Shown here piece by piece: positions 1 through 8,273 of a stretch of 64,000 bases of DNA (positions within the stretch are counted from its first letter, which is position 1; every line of letters begins with the position of its first letter). A program made the translations under genes and the position numbers. The notes under the pieces were generated by a model that did not search any database, had not been told where the DNA came from, and saw only the letters and a list, made by a program, of their open reading frames with translations. The stretch covers positions 62,001 to 126,000 of the forward strand of contig CAKSIT010000010.1 of NCBI GenBank assembly GCA_934462925.1, written 5' to 3'. The DNA is from an uncultured Oscillospiraceae bacterium (GTDB taxonomy: Bacteria > Bacillota > Clostridia > Oscillospirales > Ruminococcaceae).

Positions 1-108
1 GCGCTATTTGCCGCGCAGGGCGCTTTTCGGGGGAATATCTGCGAAAGTTCCGTTGAAGAACCCCCATAAGCGGGCAGAATTGATTTATTTGACAAATTGA
101 TATTCGGC

Positions 109-137
109 TTGACTATGCGCGCGGGAAATGCTATAAT
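109..137 (+). promoter_or_regulatory. Sigma-A-type promoter of the rRNA methyltransferase gene
   Basis: TTGACT (109-114), a 17-bp spacer and TATAAT (132-137), preceded by TG one base upstream, giving an extended -10 TGCTATAAT. Transcription would start near 144, leaving a leader of about 65 nt. The 108 bases to the left hold no gene I can support. Confidence 0.8.
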
Positions 138-209
138 CAAATAAGCGGAATAATCTGCGCGCGCCGTGCATTTCGGCGGCGACTATATACAGGAAAAGGA
201 AACGACAAA

Positions 210-1433
210 ATGGAGAGAACATACCCAAAGGCAGCGATAACGGAAAAGGGCGAAAAGGCGCTTCGCGGGGGACACCCGTGGGTCTACGCCGACGAGATAA
301 CCGACATTGACGGCGCGCCCGAAAACGGCGGCCTGTGCGACGTTGTAAGCCGCAAGGGGCGCTACCTCGGCACGGGCTTTTACAACGACAACTCAAAAAT
401 ACGCATACGCGTGGTATCGCGCAGCACAAACGACGCGTTCGACGGCGCGTTCTGGGAGCGCCGCGTGCGCTACGCGCTGGACTACCGCAAAACGGTAATG
501 CGCGAGGACTTCGCCTGCTGCCGCCTTATTTTCGGTGAAGCGGACGGCTTCCCCGGGCTTACGGTAGACCGCTTTGGGGATATACTTGTAACGCAGGTGC
601 TGTGCCTCGGCACGGAGCTTATAAAGCAGGAGCTTTACAGCGCCCTCGTGCGCGCCCTCGCGGACATGGGCGAGCATATCACGGCGCTTTACGAGCGCAA
701 CGACGTTAAGATACGCGAGCTAGAAGGAATGCAGGAGTACAAGGCGTTCTGGCAGGGCGCGGGGCTGCGCGCGGATCTTTCGGGCGTTACGGAGATAACG
801 GAGAACGGCGTGCGCTACAGCGTGGACTACATAAACGGGCAGAAAACGGGCTTCTTCCTTGACCAGAAGTACAACCGCATGGCGATACGCCGCATAGCGC
901 AGGGCAAAACCGTTCTCGACTGCTTCACGCACACGGGGGCATTCGCGCTAAACGCCGCGGCGGCCGGCGCTAAGAAAGTCACCGCCGTGGACATTTCCGC
1001 GCAGGCGGTGGAAATGACCCGCGCAAACGCACGGCTCAACGGCCTTGAGGAGCGCATGGAGTTCGTGCAGGCGGACGTTTTCGACCTGCTGACCGACCTT
1101 GCGCGAAAGGGCGGCCGCCCATACGACTTCATAATACTAGACCCGCCCGCGTTCACCAAAAGCAGCAGCACGGTAAAGAGCGCGCAGCGCGGCTACAAGG
1201 AGATAAACCTTAAGGCAATGAAGCTTCTGCCGCGCGGCGGGTATCTCGCAACGTGTTCCTGCTCTCATTTTATGACCGAGCCGCTGTTCAAGAAAATGCT
1301 CCACGACGCCGCCGAGGACGCGTGCGTTTCGCTGCGGCAGATAGAGGCGCGCCGCCAGTCGCCCGACCACCCGATTCTCTGGAACGTTCCCGAAACGGAT
1401 TATCTTAAGTTCTACACCTTTCAGGTGGTGTAA
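210..1433 (+). CDS. rlmI: Class I SAM-dependent rRNA large-subunit methyltransferase (RlmI/YccW family)
   Basis: Cytoplasmic enzyme of 407 aa, predicted to put a methyl group on a cytosine C5 of 23S rRNA using S-adenosylmethionine. The N-terminus has the PUA-type signature GGHPWVYADEI (about residues 20-30). The central SAM-binding loop DCFTHTGAF starts at D237. The DPPAF motif is at residues 311-315, and the cysteine motif ATCSCS contains C349 and C351, one of which should be the catalytic thiol. Length and motif order match the RlmI family. The ATG at 210 follows a purine-rich stretch (GGAAAAGGAAA). The gene stands alone behind its own promoter and faces the symporter gene on the other strand. 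The exact target base is inferred from the family. Confidence 0.88.
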   Translation: MERTYPKAAITEKGEKALRGGHPWVYADEITDIDGAPENGGLCDVVSRKGRYLGTGFYNDNSKIRIRVVSRSTNDAFDGAFWERRVRYALDYRKTVMREDFACCRLIFGEADGFPGLTVDRFGDILVTQVLCLGTELIKQELYSALVRALADMGEHITALYERNDVKIRELEGMQEYKAFWQGAGLRADLSGVTEITENGVRYSVDYINGQKTGFFLDQKYNRMAIRRIAQGKTVLDCFTHTGAFALNAAAAGAKKVTAVDISAQAVEMTRANARLNGLEERMEFVQADVFDLLTDLARKGGRPYDFIILDPPAFTKSSSTVKSAQRGYKEINLKAMKLLPRGGYLATCSCSHFMTEPLFKKMLHDAAEDACVSLRQIEARRQSPDHPILWNVPETDYLKFYTFQVV

Positions 1434-1447
1434 TCAGATACGCCTTC

Positions 1448-1684
1448 GAGCGCCGCATTTTTACGGCGCTCACATTTGCCCGCGTAGCGGGCTTTGAAAT
1501 AACCGTTTTTTGCCTCGGGCTAAAGGTGACTGCGTCGACCTGACCGAGGCAAAAAACACTTCTATCCGCACAAGTGTGTACGCGACGCTGCGCTTACGCA
1601 ACCGTGCGCGTAGTGCGGATGTTCCGTCGGAAACCCCCGTATGGGGGTTTTCGACGGTCTGAAGCGCCGCATTTTTACGGCGCT
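1448..1684. repeat. Cluster of nested inverted repeats between two convergent genes
   Basis: This gap holds five hairpins in a row. A 23-base block (GCGCCG, eight-base loop, CGGCGC) occurs twice in direct orientation, at 1448-1471 and 1663-1684, the second ending on the symporter stop codon. Between them lie a 14-bp inverted repeat with T- and A-rich ends (1505-1518 with 1544-1557), an 8-bp repeat (1564-1571 with 1613-1620), and a near-perfect hairpin ending in CCGTCG/CGACGG with a GTAT loop (1624-1657). Together they could terminate transcription from both sides, although none has a long T run directly after the stem. Confidence 0.7.
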
Positions 1685-3432
1685 CATTTTGTTAGCTGCG
1701 AGTGCGACAGCAGCGGCTCAACGCGCTCTTTGCGGAACACGCGCGCCGTGTAGTTTTTGTACACCGCCATCACCCTGTCCGACAGCGCAAGCACCGTAAA
1801 CAGGTTCGGCAGCGCCATAAGCCCGTTAAGCACGTCTGAAACGCCCCACGCGAGCGAGAGGTCCGCGCACGCGCCCGCCACCGCAAAGCACAAAAACACC
1901 ACGCGGAACGGCGTCACCGCACGCTCGCCGAAAAGAAAGCGCGCAGCCTCCGCGCCGAATCCGCTCCACCCGACGACCGTTGTGAACGCGAAAAGCGCCA
2001 CGGTTATTGCAAGGAGCTTTCCCGCAGCGCCGCCAAAGCTCTGCGAGAACGCGCGCTCCGCAAGCCCCACGCCGTTCACGGGGGCTATCTCCACCATCTC
2101 TATAAGCGGCGTTCCGTCAACGAAAACGGGCGCGCCGTTCTCGTCGAGCGTCTGCACGCCGCGCACGGAAAAGATGTTGCTGTAGGTAGGCGCGCCGTCT
2201 GTAAGCTCCACGGTAAAGCTGCCGCCCCATATCGTGCGGCAGGCTGCTATTCGAGCGGTTGGGGGAGCAGTTTGCGGCGAAACGGCGGTTACTGTGGGTG
2301 CGACCCGAGCTTCGGGTGCGGGAGTCTGCGCGCCGATAAGCCCGCAGTCCTGCGAGAGGGAGAAGTACTGCGTTTCAAGCGAAACGCTGCCGAGCGCCTG
2401 CTCCATGCTCTGCGTGCGGCAGGGGCTTGACAGCAGCGTAAGCGCCGTGAGCGAGCATATCACAACTGTGCTGAAAAACACCTCGAATATGCTCCACATT
2501 CCCTGCACTACAGGCTCTTTTACGCTGCTTGCCGCGTGCGCCGCAACAGAAGTGCCAAGCCCAGCCTCGTTTGAGAACACGCCCCTGCGAAAGCCCACGG
2601 ACACCGCGTTTCTTACCGCCGCGCCGAAAAGCCCGCCGCCCACCGCGTCAAGCCCGAACGCCTGCGACATTATCGCGCCGAAAACGCGCGGAAGCTCCCC
2701 CGCGTTCGCCGCGAGGATATACACCGCGCCGATAAGGTAGAACCCCGCCATGAGCGGCACTACCTTTTCCGCGAATCTGCCCACGCCCTTAACCCCGCCG
2801 AAAATTACGGGCGCGGCGCACGCTGCCCCCACAACGCCCGTTATCCACGGCTGCGCGCCAAAGCCCGTGTGCAGCGCCTCCGCGGTGGAGTTCATCTGCG
2901 CCATGCAGCCCATGCCAAGCCCCGCCAGCATACAAAGCGCGGCGTACGCCACGCTCAGCGGCTTTGCAAGCGGCGCGGTAAACCTTTTTTCCGCAAGACC
3001 GTCGCGGATATAGCGCATAGCGCCCCCGTGCCAGCGCCCGTCCGCGCCCTTTTTCCTGTAGAATATGCCGAGAACGTTCTCCGCAAAGCCCGTCATCATG
3101 CCAAGCACCGCCGACACCCACAGCCAGAACACCGCGCCCGCGCCGCCCGCCGCCACCGCTGAAGCCACACCCGCAATATTCCCCGTGCCGAGCGTTGCCG
3201 CAAGCGCGCTGCACATCGCCTGAAACTGCGTTACCCCTGCGCCGTCACCGCGCCTGTTTTCGCGCGAGAACGCGCTGAACACCGTCCCGCGCAGGCAGCA
3301 GCCAAAGCGCCGCAGCTGAAAAAATCCCGTCCTTAAGCTGAAATACGCGCCGCAGGATACCAGCAGGATAAGCACGGGCGCGCCCCATATCGCGCTGCTG
3401 AGCGTACTGCATATATTTGTAAGACGCTCCAT
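1684..3432 (-). CDS. Sodium:alanine symporter family (AGCS) membrane transporter
   Basis: Multi-pass inner-membrane carrier predicted to import alanine or glycine with Na+. The family signature lies in the stretch FQAMCSALAATLGTGNIAG near the N-terminus, and GVFSNEAGLGT and FAFTTVVGWSGFG follow later. The ATG at 3432 (protein starts MERLTNIC, 582 aa) has the RBS AGAGGTG 8 bases upstream. A TTG start 30 bases earlier lacks one. TATAAT on this strand at 3466-3471 could be the -10, but no good -35 is visible. Typical AGCS proteins have 440-480 aa. The extra length is mainly a hydrophilic segment of about 110 residues between two late membrane helices, rich in Pro, Ala and Thr at its start. Substrate is inferred from the family. 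Confidence 0.88.
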   Translation of the reverse strand: MERLTNICSTLSSAIWGAPVLILLVSCGAYFSLRTGFFQLRRFGCCLRGTVFSAFSRENRRGDGAGVTQFQAMCSALAATLGTGNIAGVASAVAAGGAGAVFWLWVSAVLGMMTGFAENVLGIFYRKKGADGRWHGGAMRYIRDGLAEKRFTAPLAKPLSVAYAALCMLAGLGMGCMAQMNSTAEALHTGFGAQPWITGVVGAACAAPVIFGGVKGVGRFAEKVVPLMAGFYLIGAVYILAANAGELPRVFGAIMSQAFGLDAVGGGLFGAAVRNAVSVGFRRGVFSNEAGLGTSVAAHAASSVKEPVVQGMWSIFEVFFSTVVICSLTALTLLSSPCRTQSMEQALGSVSLETQYFSLSQDCGLIGAQTPAPEARVAPTVTAVSPQTAPPTARIAACRTIWGGSFTVELTDGAPTYSNIFSVRGVQTLDENGAPVFVDGTPLIEMVEIAPVNGVGLAERAFSQSFGGAAGKLLAITVALFAFTTVVGWSGFGAEAARFLFGERAVTPFRVVFLCFAVAGACADLSLAWGVSDVLNGLMALPNLFTVLALSDRVMAVYKNYTARVFRKERVEPLLSHSQLTK

Positions 3433-3574
3433 GTCCGCCCACCTCTCAAAATGTCTGTCCAAAGGATTATACTTTTCACGCGCGGCAAAGATTCTTCAAA
3501 AAAGCGCGTGGGCAGTCGATGAATGTCGAAAGGCGATTTTTTTCGCATATATATTTTTCTTAACGGAATATTTA

Positions 3575-3603
3575 TTGAAAAGTCACAAAAATTGTGATAG
3601 AAT
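3575..3603 (+). promoter_or_regulatory. Promoter of the sensor kinase/regulator/helicase operon with a palindrome in the spacer
   Basis: TTGAAA (3575-3580), 17 bp, TAGAAT (3598-3603), with TG at 3595-3596 making an extended -10. The spacer contains the perfect palindrome TCACAAAAATTGTGA (3583-3597), ideally placed for a dimeric regulator to block or modulate RNA polymerase. The regulator cannot be named from this. Transcription should start at about 3610, directly at the left end of the MITE. Confidence 0.65.
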
Positions 3604-3611
3604 TATCATAA

Positions 3612-3770
3612 GGGAACCTCTAAAAACCGGTGTGAAAAGCAAAAATGGGCAGGGTGTGCCAGCTTCTAGGAAAGCCGACGAAGTAAGGCTGTATGCCTTA
3701 CGAGGAGGTTTGACGACGAAGATGGTGCGCACTGCACATTTTCGCTCGCATGAGGTTTTTAGAGGTGACC
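3612..3770 (+). mobile_element. 159-bp MITE-like element, copy 1
   Basis: Non-coding element with 17-base terminal inverted repeats (15 of 17 match; core ACCTCTAAAAACC at the left, GGTTTTTAGAGGT at the right). It is flanked on both sides by the direct repeat ATAA (3608-3611 and 3771-3774), as expected for a target-site duplication. An internal hairpin GTAAGGC-TGTAT-GCCTTAC lies in a core of about 43 bases identical to copy 2 at 58915-59073, which has the same length, the opposite orientation and the same ATAA flanks. No transposase is encoded, so movement would need a helper in trans. It lies in the predicted leader of the downstream operon. Confidence 0.85.
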
Positions 3771-3831
3771 ATAACAAGAAAATAGGCGGGGAATGGGGAA
3801 GCCGCCCTGCGGCTGTAATGAGGTGAACTAT

Positions 3832-4893
3832 ATGTCAATAAAGAAAAGCTCCGCTGCAAAGGAGCTTAGAAACCTTGCGGTAACGATTTGCTGCCTGCTC
3901 TTTTCAACGGGGCTTACGGGCGTGTTCTTCTGGCTGTCCGACGGGCGCGACAAGGGCTACGCGGGCGTTGTTTTCGTGCTGGGCGTGGCGCTTACCTCGT
4001 GCTTTACGGAGGGCTACGTGTGGGGGATAGTATCCGCGATAATCGGCACGCTTATGGTAAACTGGGCGTTCACCGTGCCGTTTATGGAGTTCGACATAAC
4101 CCCGCAGGGCTACGCGCTTACCTTTTTCGTAATGCTTGCGGTGGCGGTGCTTATAAGCATGCTTACAACGCAGATAAAAAAGGACGGCGAGCTTAAGGCG
4201 GCGGCTCACCGCGAAAAAATGCGCGCGGATCTGCTGCGCTCGCTCTCGCACGATATACGCACGCCGCTCACGTCAATTTCTACCGCTTCAAGCGCGATTC
4301 TTGAAAACCAGGACACCCTGCCCGACTCCGCCAAGACCGAGCTTATAGCCGACGTAAAGCGCGAGGCAGACTGGCTGATACGCGCGTTTGAGAACATACT
4401 TACGATAACGCGCGTGGATATGTGCGCGGACTCGTTCACAAAAAAGCCCGAGGCCGCCGAGGAGGTCATAGGCGAGGTAATAGCGATGTTCTCAAAGCGC
4501 AGCAAAAATGTGAACGTTGTGATAGACCTGCCCGAGGAGCTTGTCATAGTGCCTATGGACGCGCTGCTTATCGAGCAGGTGCTTAAAAACCTGCTGGAGA
4601 ACGTTGCGGACCACGGCGGCAGCGCCACGGAGGCGGTTCTTAAGCTGCGGATAACGGGCAGCAGGGCGGTGTTCTCCGTTGCGGACAACGGCGACGGCAT
4701 TCCCGAGCCGCTGCTGGGACACCTTTTCGACGCGGACGCGCTCGAGAAGATAAAGTTCAACGGCGACACAACGCGCGGCATGGGCATAGGGCTTGAGCTT
4801 TGCCGCAGCGTGGTAACGCTTCACGGGGGAGAAATACGCGGCTACAACAAGGACAAGGGCGCGGTTTTCGAGTTCTGGCTTCCTATGGAATGA
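3832..4893 (+). CDS. Short KdpD-like membrane sensor histidine kinase
   Basis: 353-aa sensor kinase. An N-terminal membrane region of about 110 residues with roughly four helices (DUF4118/KdpD type) is followed by a HisKA domain with the phospho-acceptor H140 in SHDIRTPLTS. An HATPase domain follows with N257 in LLENVADHG, then DNGDGIPEP and GMGIGLELC. It lacks the large N-terminal KdpD and Usp domains of classical KdpD (about 890 aa). The ATG at 3832 is chosen because AGGTGA lies 7 bases upstream; the open frame could start at 3793 but without an RBS. A response-regulator gene follows after 27 bases. No kdpFABC potassium pump genes are in the window, so a role in K+ sensing is only inferred. 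Confidence 0.85.
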   Translation: MSIKKSSAAKELRNLAVTICCLLFSTGLTGVFFWLSDGRDKGYAGVVFVLGVALTSCFTEGYVWGIVSAIIGTLMVNWAFTVPFMEFDITPQGYALTFFVMLAVAVLISMLTTQIKKDGELKAAAHREKMRADLLRSLSHDIRTPLTSISTASSAILENQDTLPDSAKTELIADVKREADWLIRAFENILTITRVDMCADSFTKKPEAAEEVIGEVIAMFSKRSKNVNVVIDLPEELVIVPMDALLIEQVLKNLLENVADHGGSATEAVLKLRITGSRAVFSVADNGDGIPEPLLGHLFDADALEKIKFNGDTTRGMGIGLELCRSVVTLHGGEIRGYNKDKGAVFEFWLPME

Positions 4894-4920
4894 GCCTTTG
4901 AAAACGGAGGGTAAAAATAG

Positions 4921-5622
4921 ATGGAGATTAGAAAAAAGATACTTATAGTAGACGACGAGCCGGGGATATGCTACATACTGGAAACCGTTCTGAAATCTGC
5001 GGGCTTTGACGTTAAGACCGCAGCCACGGGCGCGGCGGCGCTCACGGTGGCTGAGTCCAACTGCCCCGACGTTGTGCTGCTGGATTTAGGCCTGCCCGAC
5101 ATGGACGGAATGGATGTGCTTTGCAGCCTGCGCGCATGGGCTAAAGTGCCTGTCATAGTCGTATCTGCGCGCGGAAACGAGAGCGCAAAGGTCGCGGCGC
5201 TTGAAAACGGCGCGGACGACTACATCTCAAAGCCGTTCGGCACGCAGGAGCTGCTTGCGCGCATACGCGTAGCGCTGCGCCACTCCGACAACTCCGCGGC
5301 TACTACGGGTGTGGAGCAGGGCTATTACACCGTGGGCGGGCTTGTTATCGACTACGGCAAATATCGCGTGTATGTGGACGGCGAGGACGTAAACCTCACG
5401 CAGAACGAGTTTAAGATAGTGTCGCTGCTGGGCAAATTCTCAGGGCGCGTGCTTACCTACGATTATCTTATAAAGAGCCTGTGGGGGCCTAACGCCACAG
5501 CGGACAACCAGATACTGCGCGTTAACATGGCTAACATACGCCGCAAGGTGGAGAAGATACCCGCAGCGCCCCGCTATATTCTCACAGAGGTAGGCGTGGG
5601 CTACAGGATAGCGAGCGAGTAA
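4921..5622 (+). CDS. OmpR/KdpE-family response regulator
   Basis: 233-aa DNA-binding response regulator. The receiver domain (residues 1-120) has the acidic pocket DD at 11-12, the phosphorylation site D55 in LLDLGLPDMDG and the conserved Lys in ISKPFG. The C-terminal winged helix (about 140-230) carries the NEFKIVSLLGKFSGRVLTY and VGVGYRI elements of the OmpR/KdpE type. It follows its kinase by 27 bases and precedes the helicase gene by 11 bases, so the three are probably co-transcribed. It should be phosphorylated by the kinase at 3832. Target genes are not evident. Confidence 0.88.
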   Translation: MEIRKKILIVDDEPGICYILETVLKSAGFDVKTAATGAAALTVAESNCPDVVLLDLGLPDMDGMDVLCSLRAWAKVPVIVVSARGNESAKVAALENGADDYISKPFGTQELLARIRVALRHSDNSAATTGVEQGYYTVGGLVIDYGKYRVYVDGEDVNLTQNEFKIVSLLGKFSGRVLTYDYLIKSLWGPNATADNQILRVNMANIRRKVEKIPAAPRYILTEVGVGYRIASE

Positions 5623-5633
5623 AGGAGAGAACT

Positions 5634-7850
5634 TTGGCAGACATATTTTACCGTTACGCGCCGTTCATACAGGACTACATTTACCGCTGCCGCTGGGAGG
5701 AGCTTCACCCCGTGCAGGTGGCGGCGGCGGAGGTAATATTCGACACGGACGAGAACCTGCTTTTATCCTCGGGAACTGCGAGCGGCAAGACCGAGGCGGC
5801 GTTCCTGCCCGTGCTTACACAGCTTTGGGAGAACCCCTCCGCGAGCGTGGGCGTGCTGTACGTGTCCCCGCTGAAGGCGCTTATCAACGACCAGTTCCAG
5901 CGGCTTGAGGCGCTGCTGGAGGAGGCGGACATTCCCGTTACAAAGTGGCACGGCGACGCTTCGCAGGCGGCGAAAAAGCGGCTTGTGCGCTCGCCGCGCG
6001 GGGTAATGCAGACAACGCCCGAGAGCCTTGAGAGCCTGCTTATGCACAACAGCGCCAACGCCTACAGGCTTTTCAGCGACCTGCGCTTCGTTATAATAGA
6101 CGAGGTGCATTATTTTATGGACAACGACCGCGGCCTGCAGCTGCTTTGCCTGCTGGAGCGGCTTTCGCGGCTTATAGGCTTCTCGCCGAGGAGAATAGGG
6201 CTTTCCGCGACGCTCGGGGACACGGCGAACGCGGAAAGGTGGCTCTGCACGGGTTCGCCCCGTGGTGTAATTGCGCCTAAGGTAAGCGAAAAAGGGCGCA
6301 CGGTGCGGCTGCAGGTGCGGTTCTTCCCAATAAAGGAGAAGCTGCCGAACAGCGACAGCAAGGTGCTTCTCGAGAATTATTACAACTACCTTTACGAAAG
6401 CACCCACGGCAAGCGCTGCATACTCTTTTCCAACAGCAAGGGCGAGGTAGAGGAGAACATAGCGCACATGAAGCGCATATCTGAAAAGAACCGTGCGAAC
6501 GACTGCTACCTTGTCCACCACGCGAATATTTCTCCCGCGCTGCGCGAGTTCACCGAGCAGCGAATGCGCTCGGGCGAGCTGCCCGTATGCACGGGGGCTA
6601 CGGTAACGCTTGAGCTTGGCATAGATTTGGGGCATCTCGAGCGCATAGTGCAGACGGGCTGTCCGCTTACGGTGTCGGGGCTTGTGCAGCGGCTCGGACG
6701 CACGGGCAGGCGCGGCGGCGCGGCGGAAATGCGCTTTGCGTTCCGCTGGGACATGAGCCTGCCGCCCAACGACTTTTACAAGGAAATAAACTGGGACTTT
6801 GTGATGTGTACGGCGATGATACTGCTTTACACGCGCGAGCGCTGGGTAGAGCCCATGTACCTGCCGAAGCTGCCCTACAGCCTGCTGTATCATCAGACCA
6901 TGTCCATACTTGCCGCGAGCGGCTCTGTGCAGCCGAGCGAGCTTGCACGGCAGGTGCTTACGCTCGGCGTGTTCTCGCACGTAACAAAGGACGATTATCT
7001 GGCGCTTCTGCGGCATATGCTGGAGAACGGGCAGCTTGAGCGCTGCGAGGACGGCGGGCTGCTTATCGGCGAAAAGGGCGAGGCGGCTGTGGGCAACTAC
7101 GAGTTCCTTGCGGTATTCAGCGTTCCGCAGGAATACACTGTGCGGTGCGATTCCGAGGAGATAGGCACGGTGCAGAACCCATTCCCGCCAAAGGCGCAGT
7201 TTGCGCTTGCGGGGCAGGCGTGGGAAGTCACCGAGCTTGACAAGAAGCAGCAGATAATCTATGTAAAGCGAATAGCGGGCATTTCAGCGAATATGTGGAC
7301 GGACGTAGGCAACGAGTACGTACACACAAAGGTAATGAAGAAGATACTCGAGGTAATACGCAGCGACGAGGAATACGCGTTCCTTGACGAGGCGGCGAAA
7401 AAGCGTCTTAAGGACATACGCACGCTGTGCCGCAACGCCGCGCAGGGTCAGGCGGGAGCGGCGCTCACGGGCGGCGCGCGGCTTCTCGGCACGCAGCGCG
7501 AGCGCTTTATCCTGCCGCTTTCGGAAACGTCGTTCGCGGTATTTCCGTTTATCGGCACGCGCGGCACAATGGCGCTCATGTACGCGCTGCGCAGCAGGGG
7601 CTTCAAGGCGAACGTCTGGCTTTCGCGCTATATCCCCGTATGCATAGAGGTTTCCACCGACAGGGGCATAGGGGCGCTTGAAAGCGCGCTCACCGACCTT
7701 AAGGAGAACGGCGCGGACAAGTACGCGTTCCCCATACCCGAAAACTGCGAGATATGCGGCAAATACAACGACTACATCCCGCGCTCGCTGCTCACAAAGC
7801 AATATGTCGAGGACTACCTCGACGCCACCGACCTTCAAAACATGGAATAG
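5634..7850 (+). CDS. DEAD/DEAH-box superfamily 2 helicase, Lhr-like
   Basis: 738-aa ATP-dependent helicase. Walker A is GTASGKT with K52, and the DEVH box is at 156-159. Motif III appears as LSATLGD and motif VI as QRLGRTGRRG, with the run VHHANISPALREFTEQRM typical of Lhr-type enzymes. The C-terminal third is a non-motor region ending with a CxxC pair (ENCEICGKYNDY) that may bind zinc. The start is TTG at 5634, with AGGAGAG 6 bases upstream. Lhr proteins act on RNA:DNA or nicked duplexes in repair. Being third in a two-component operon is unusual. The precise substrate is unknown. Confidence 0.85.
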   Translation: MADIFYRYAPFIQDYIYRCRWEELHPVQVAAAEVIFDTDENLLLSSGTASGKTEAAFLPVLTQLWENPSASVGVLYVSPLKALINDQFQRLEALLEEADIPVTKWHGDASQAAKKRLVRSPRGVMQTTPESLESLLMHNSANAYRLFSDLRFVIIDEVHYFMDNDRGLQLLCLLERLSRLIGFSPRRIGLSATLGDTANAERWLCTGSPRGVIAPKVSEKGRTVRLQVRFFPIKEKLPNSDSKVLLENYYNYLYESTHGKRCILFSNSKGEVEENIAHMKRISEKNRANDCYLVHHANISPALREFTEQRMRSGELPVCTGATVTLELGIDLGHLERIVQTGCPLTVSGLVQRLGRTGRRGGAAEMRFAFRWDMSLPPNDFYKEINWDFVMCTAMILLYTRERWVEPMYLPKLPYSLLYHQTMSILAASGSVQPSELARQVLTLGVFSHVTKDDYLALLRHMLENGQLERCEDGGLLIGEKGEAAVGNYEFLAVFSVPQEYTVRCDSEEIGTVQNPFPPKAQFALAGQAWEVTELDKKQQIIYVKRIAGISANMWTDVGNEYVHTKVMKKILEVIRSDEEYAFLDEAAKKRLKDIRTLCRNAAQGQAGAALTGGARLLGTQRERFILPLSETSFAVFPFIGTRGTMALMYALRSRGFKANVWLSRYIPVCIEVSTDRGIGALESALTDLKENGADKYAFPIPENCEICGKYNDYIPRSLLTKQYVEDYLDATDLQNME

Positions 7851-8209
7851 GTAGGCAGCCCGACGGGCAATTCCGGCTGAATGGGCGCGTTGGCGTGCGC
7901 TGTCACACGCGGGCATACGCGCTGGCGAGCGCGGGCGGTTGGCAGCCCGACGGGGCAAAAAGGCGCTAGCGAGCGCAGCGAGCCGCTTCCCGATAGTGTG
8001 TCGGCAGGCATTTTGCGCTATGCAAGCGCAGTGAGCCATTAGCCGACAGCGTGTCGGCAGGCTGTAGGTGATTGCTTGGCGCAATGAGCCTTTTGCACCG
8101 ACTTAATGTTGGTAGGAATTTTATTGTGCTGCCGCACGGGTAGAAACGAGGGAACACCCTCATGGGAGAGGGGGAAGAAAGAAAATCCGACAAAAACGGG
8201 GACTTCCCT

Positions 8210-8273
8210 GTTGCCCTTGGTTGCGCGGCGTCGTGCCGCGCTTTTGGGGCAACGTTGCAAACGTCGTGTTTGC
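8210..8273 (+). repeat. 64-bp double-hairpin repeat, copy 1
   Basis: Starts GTTGCCCT. Bases 1-7 pair with 38-44 (GTTGCCC/GGGCAAC), enclosing a 7-bp stem with a GTCGT loop (8223-8241). A second hairpin, CAAAC-GTCGT-GTTTG, sits at 8258-8272. It is 55/64 identical to the copy on the reverse strand at 27228-27291. It lies in the left arm of the 1-kb palindrome and has no counterpart in the right arm, so it looks inserted there. Confidence 0.8.

Noticed and set aside
3832..5622. Complete Kdp potassium-uptake system
   Set aside because: No kdpF, kdpA, kdpB or kdpC homologue is in the window, and the kinase lacks the KdpD N-terminal domains.
5763..7016. 417-residue reverse-strand open frame opposite the helicase
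   Set aside because: Composition is Arg/His-rich with no domain, and it lies fully antisense to a clear helicase gene.
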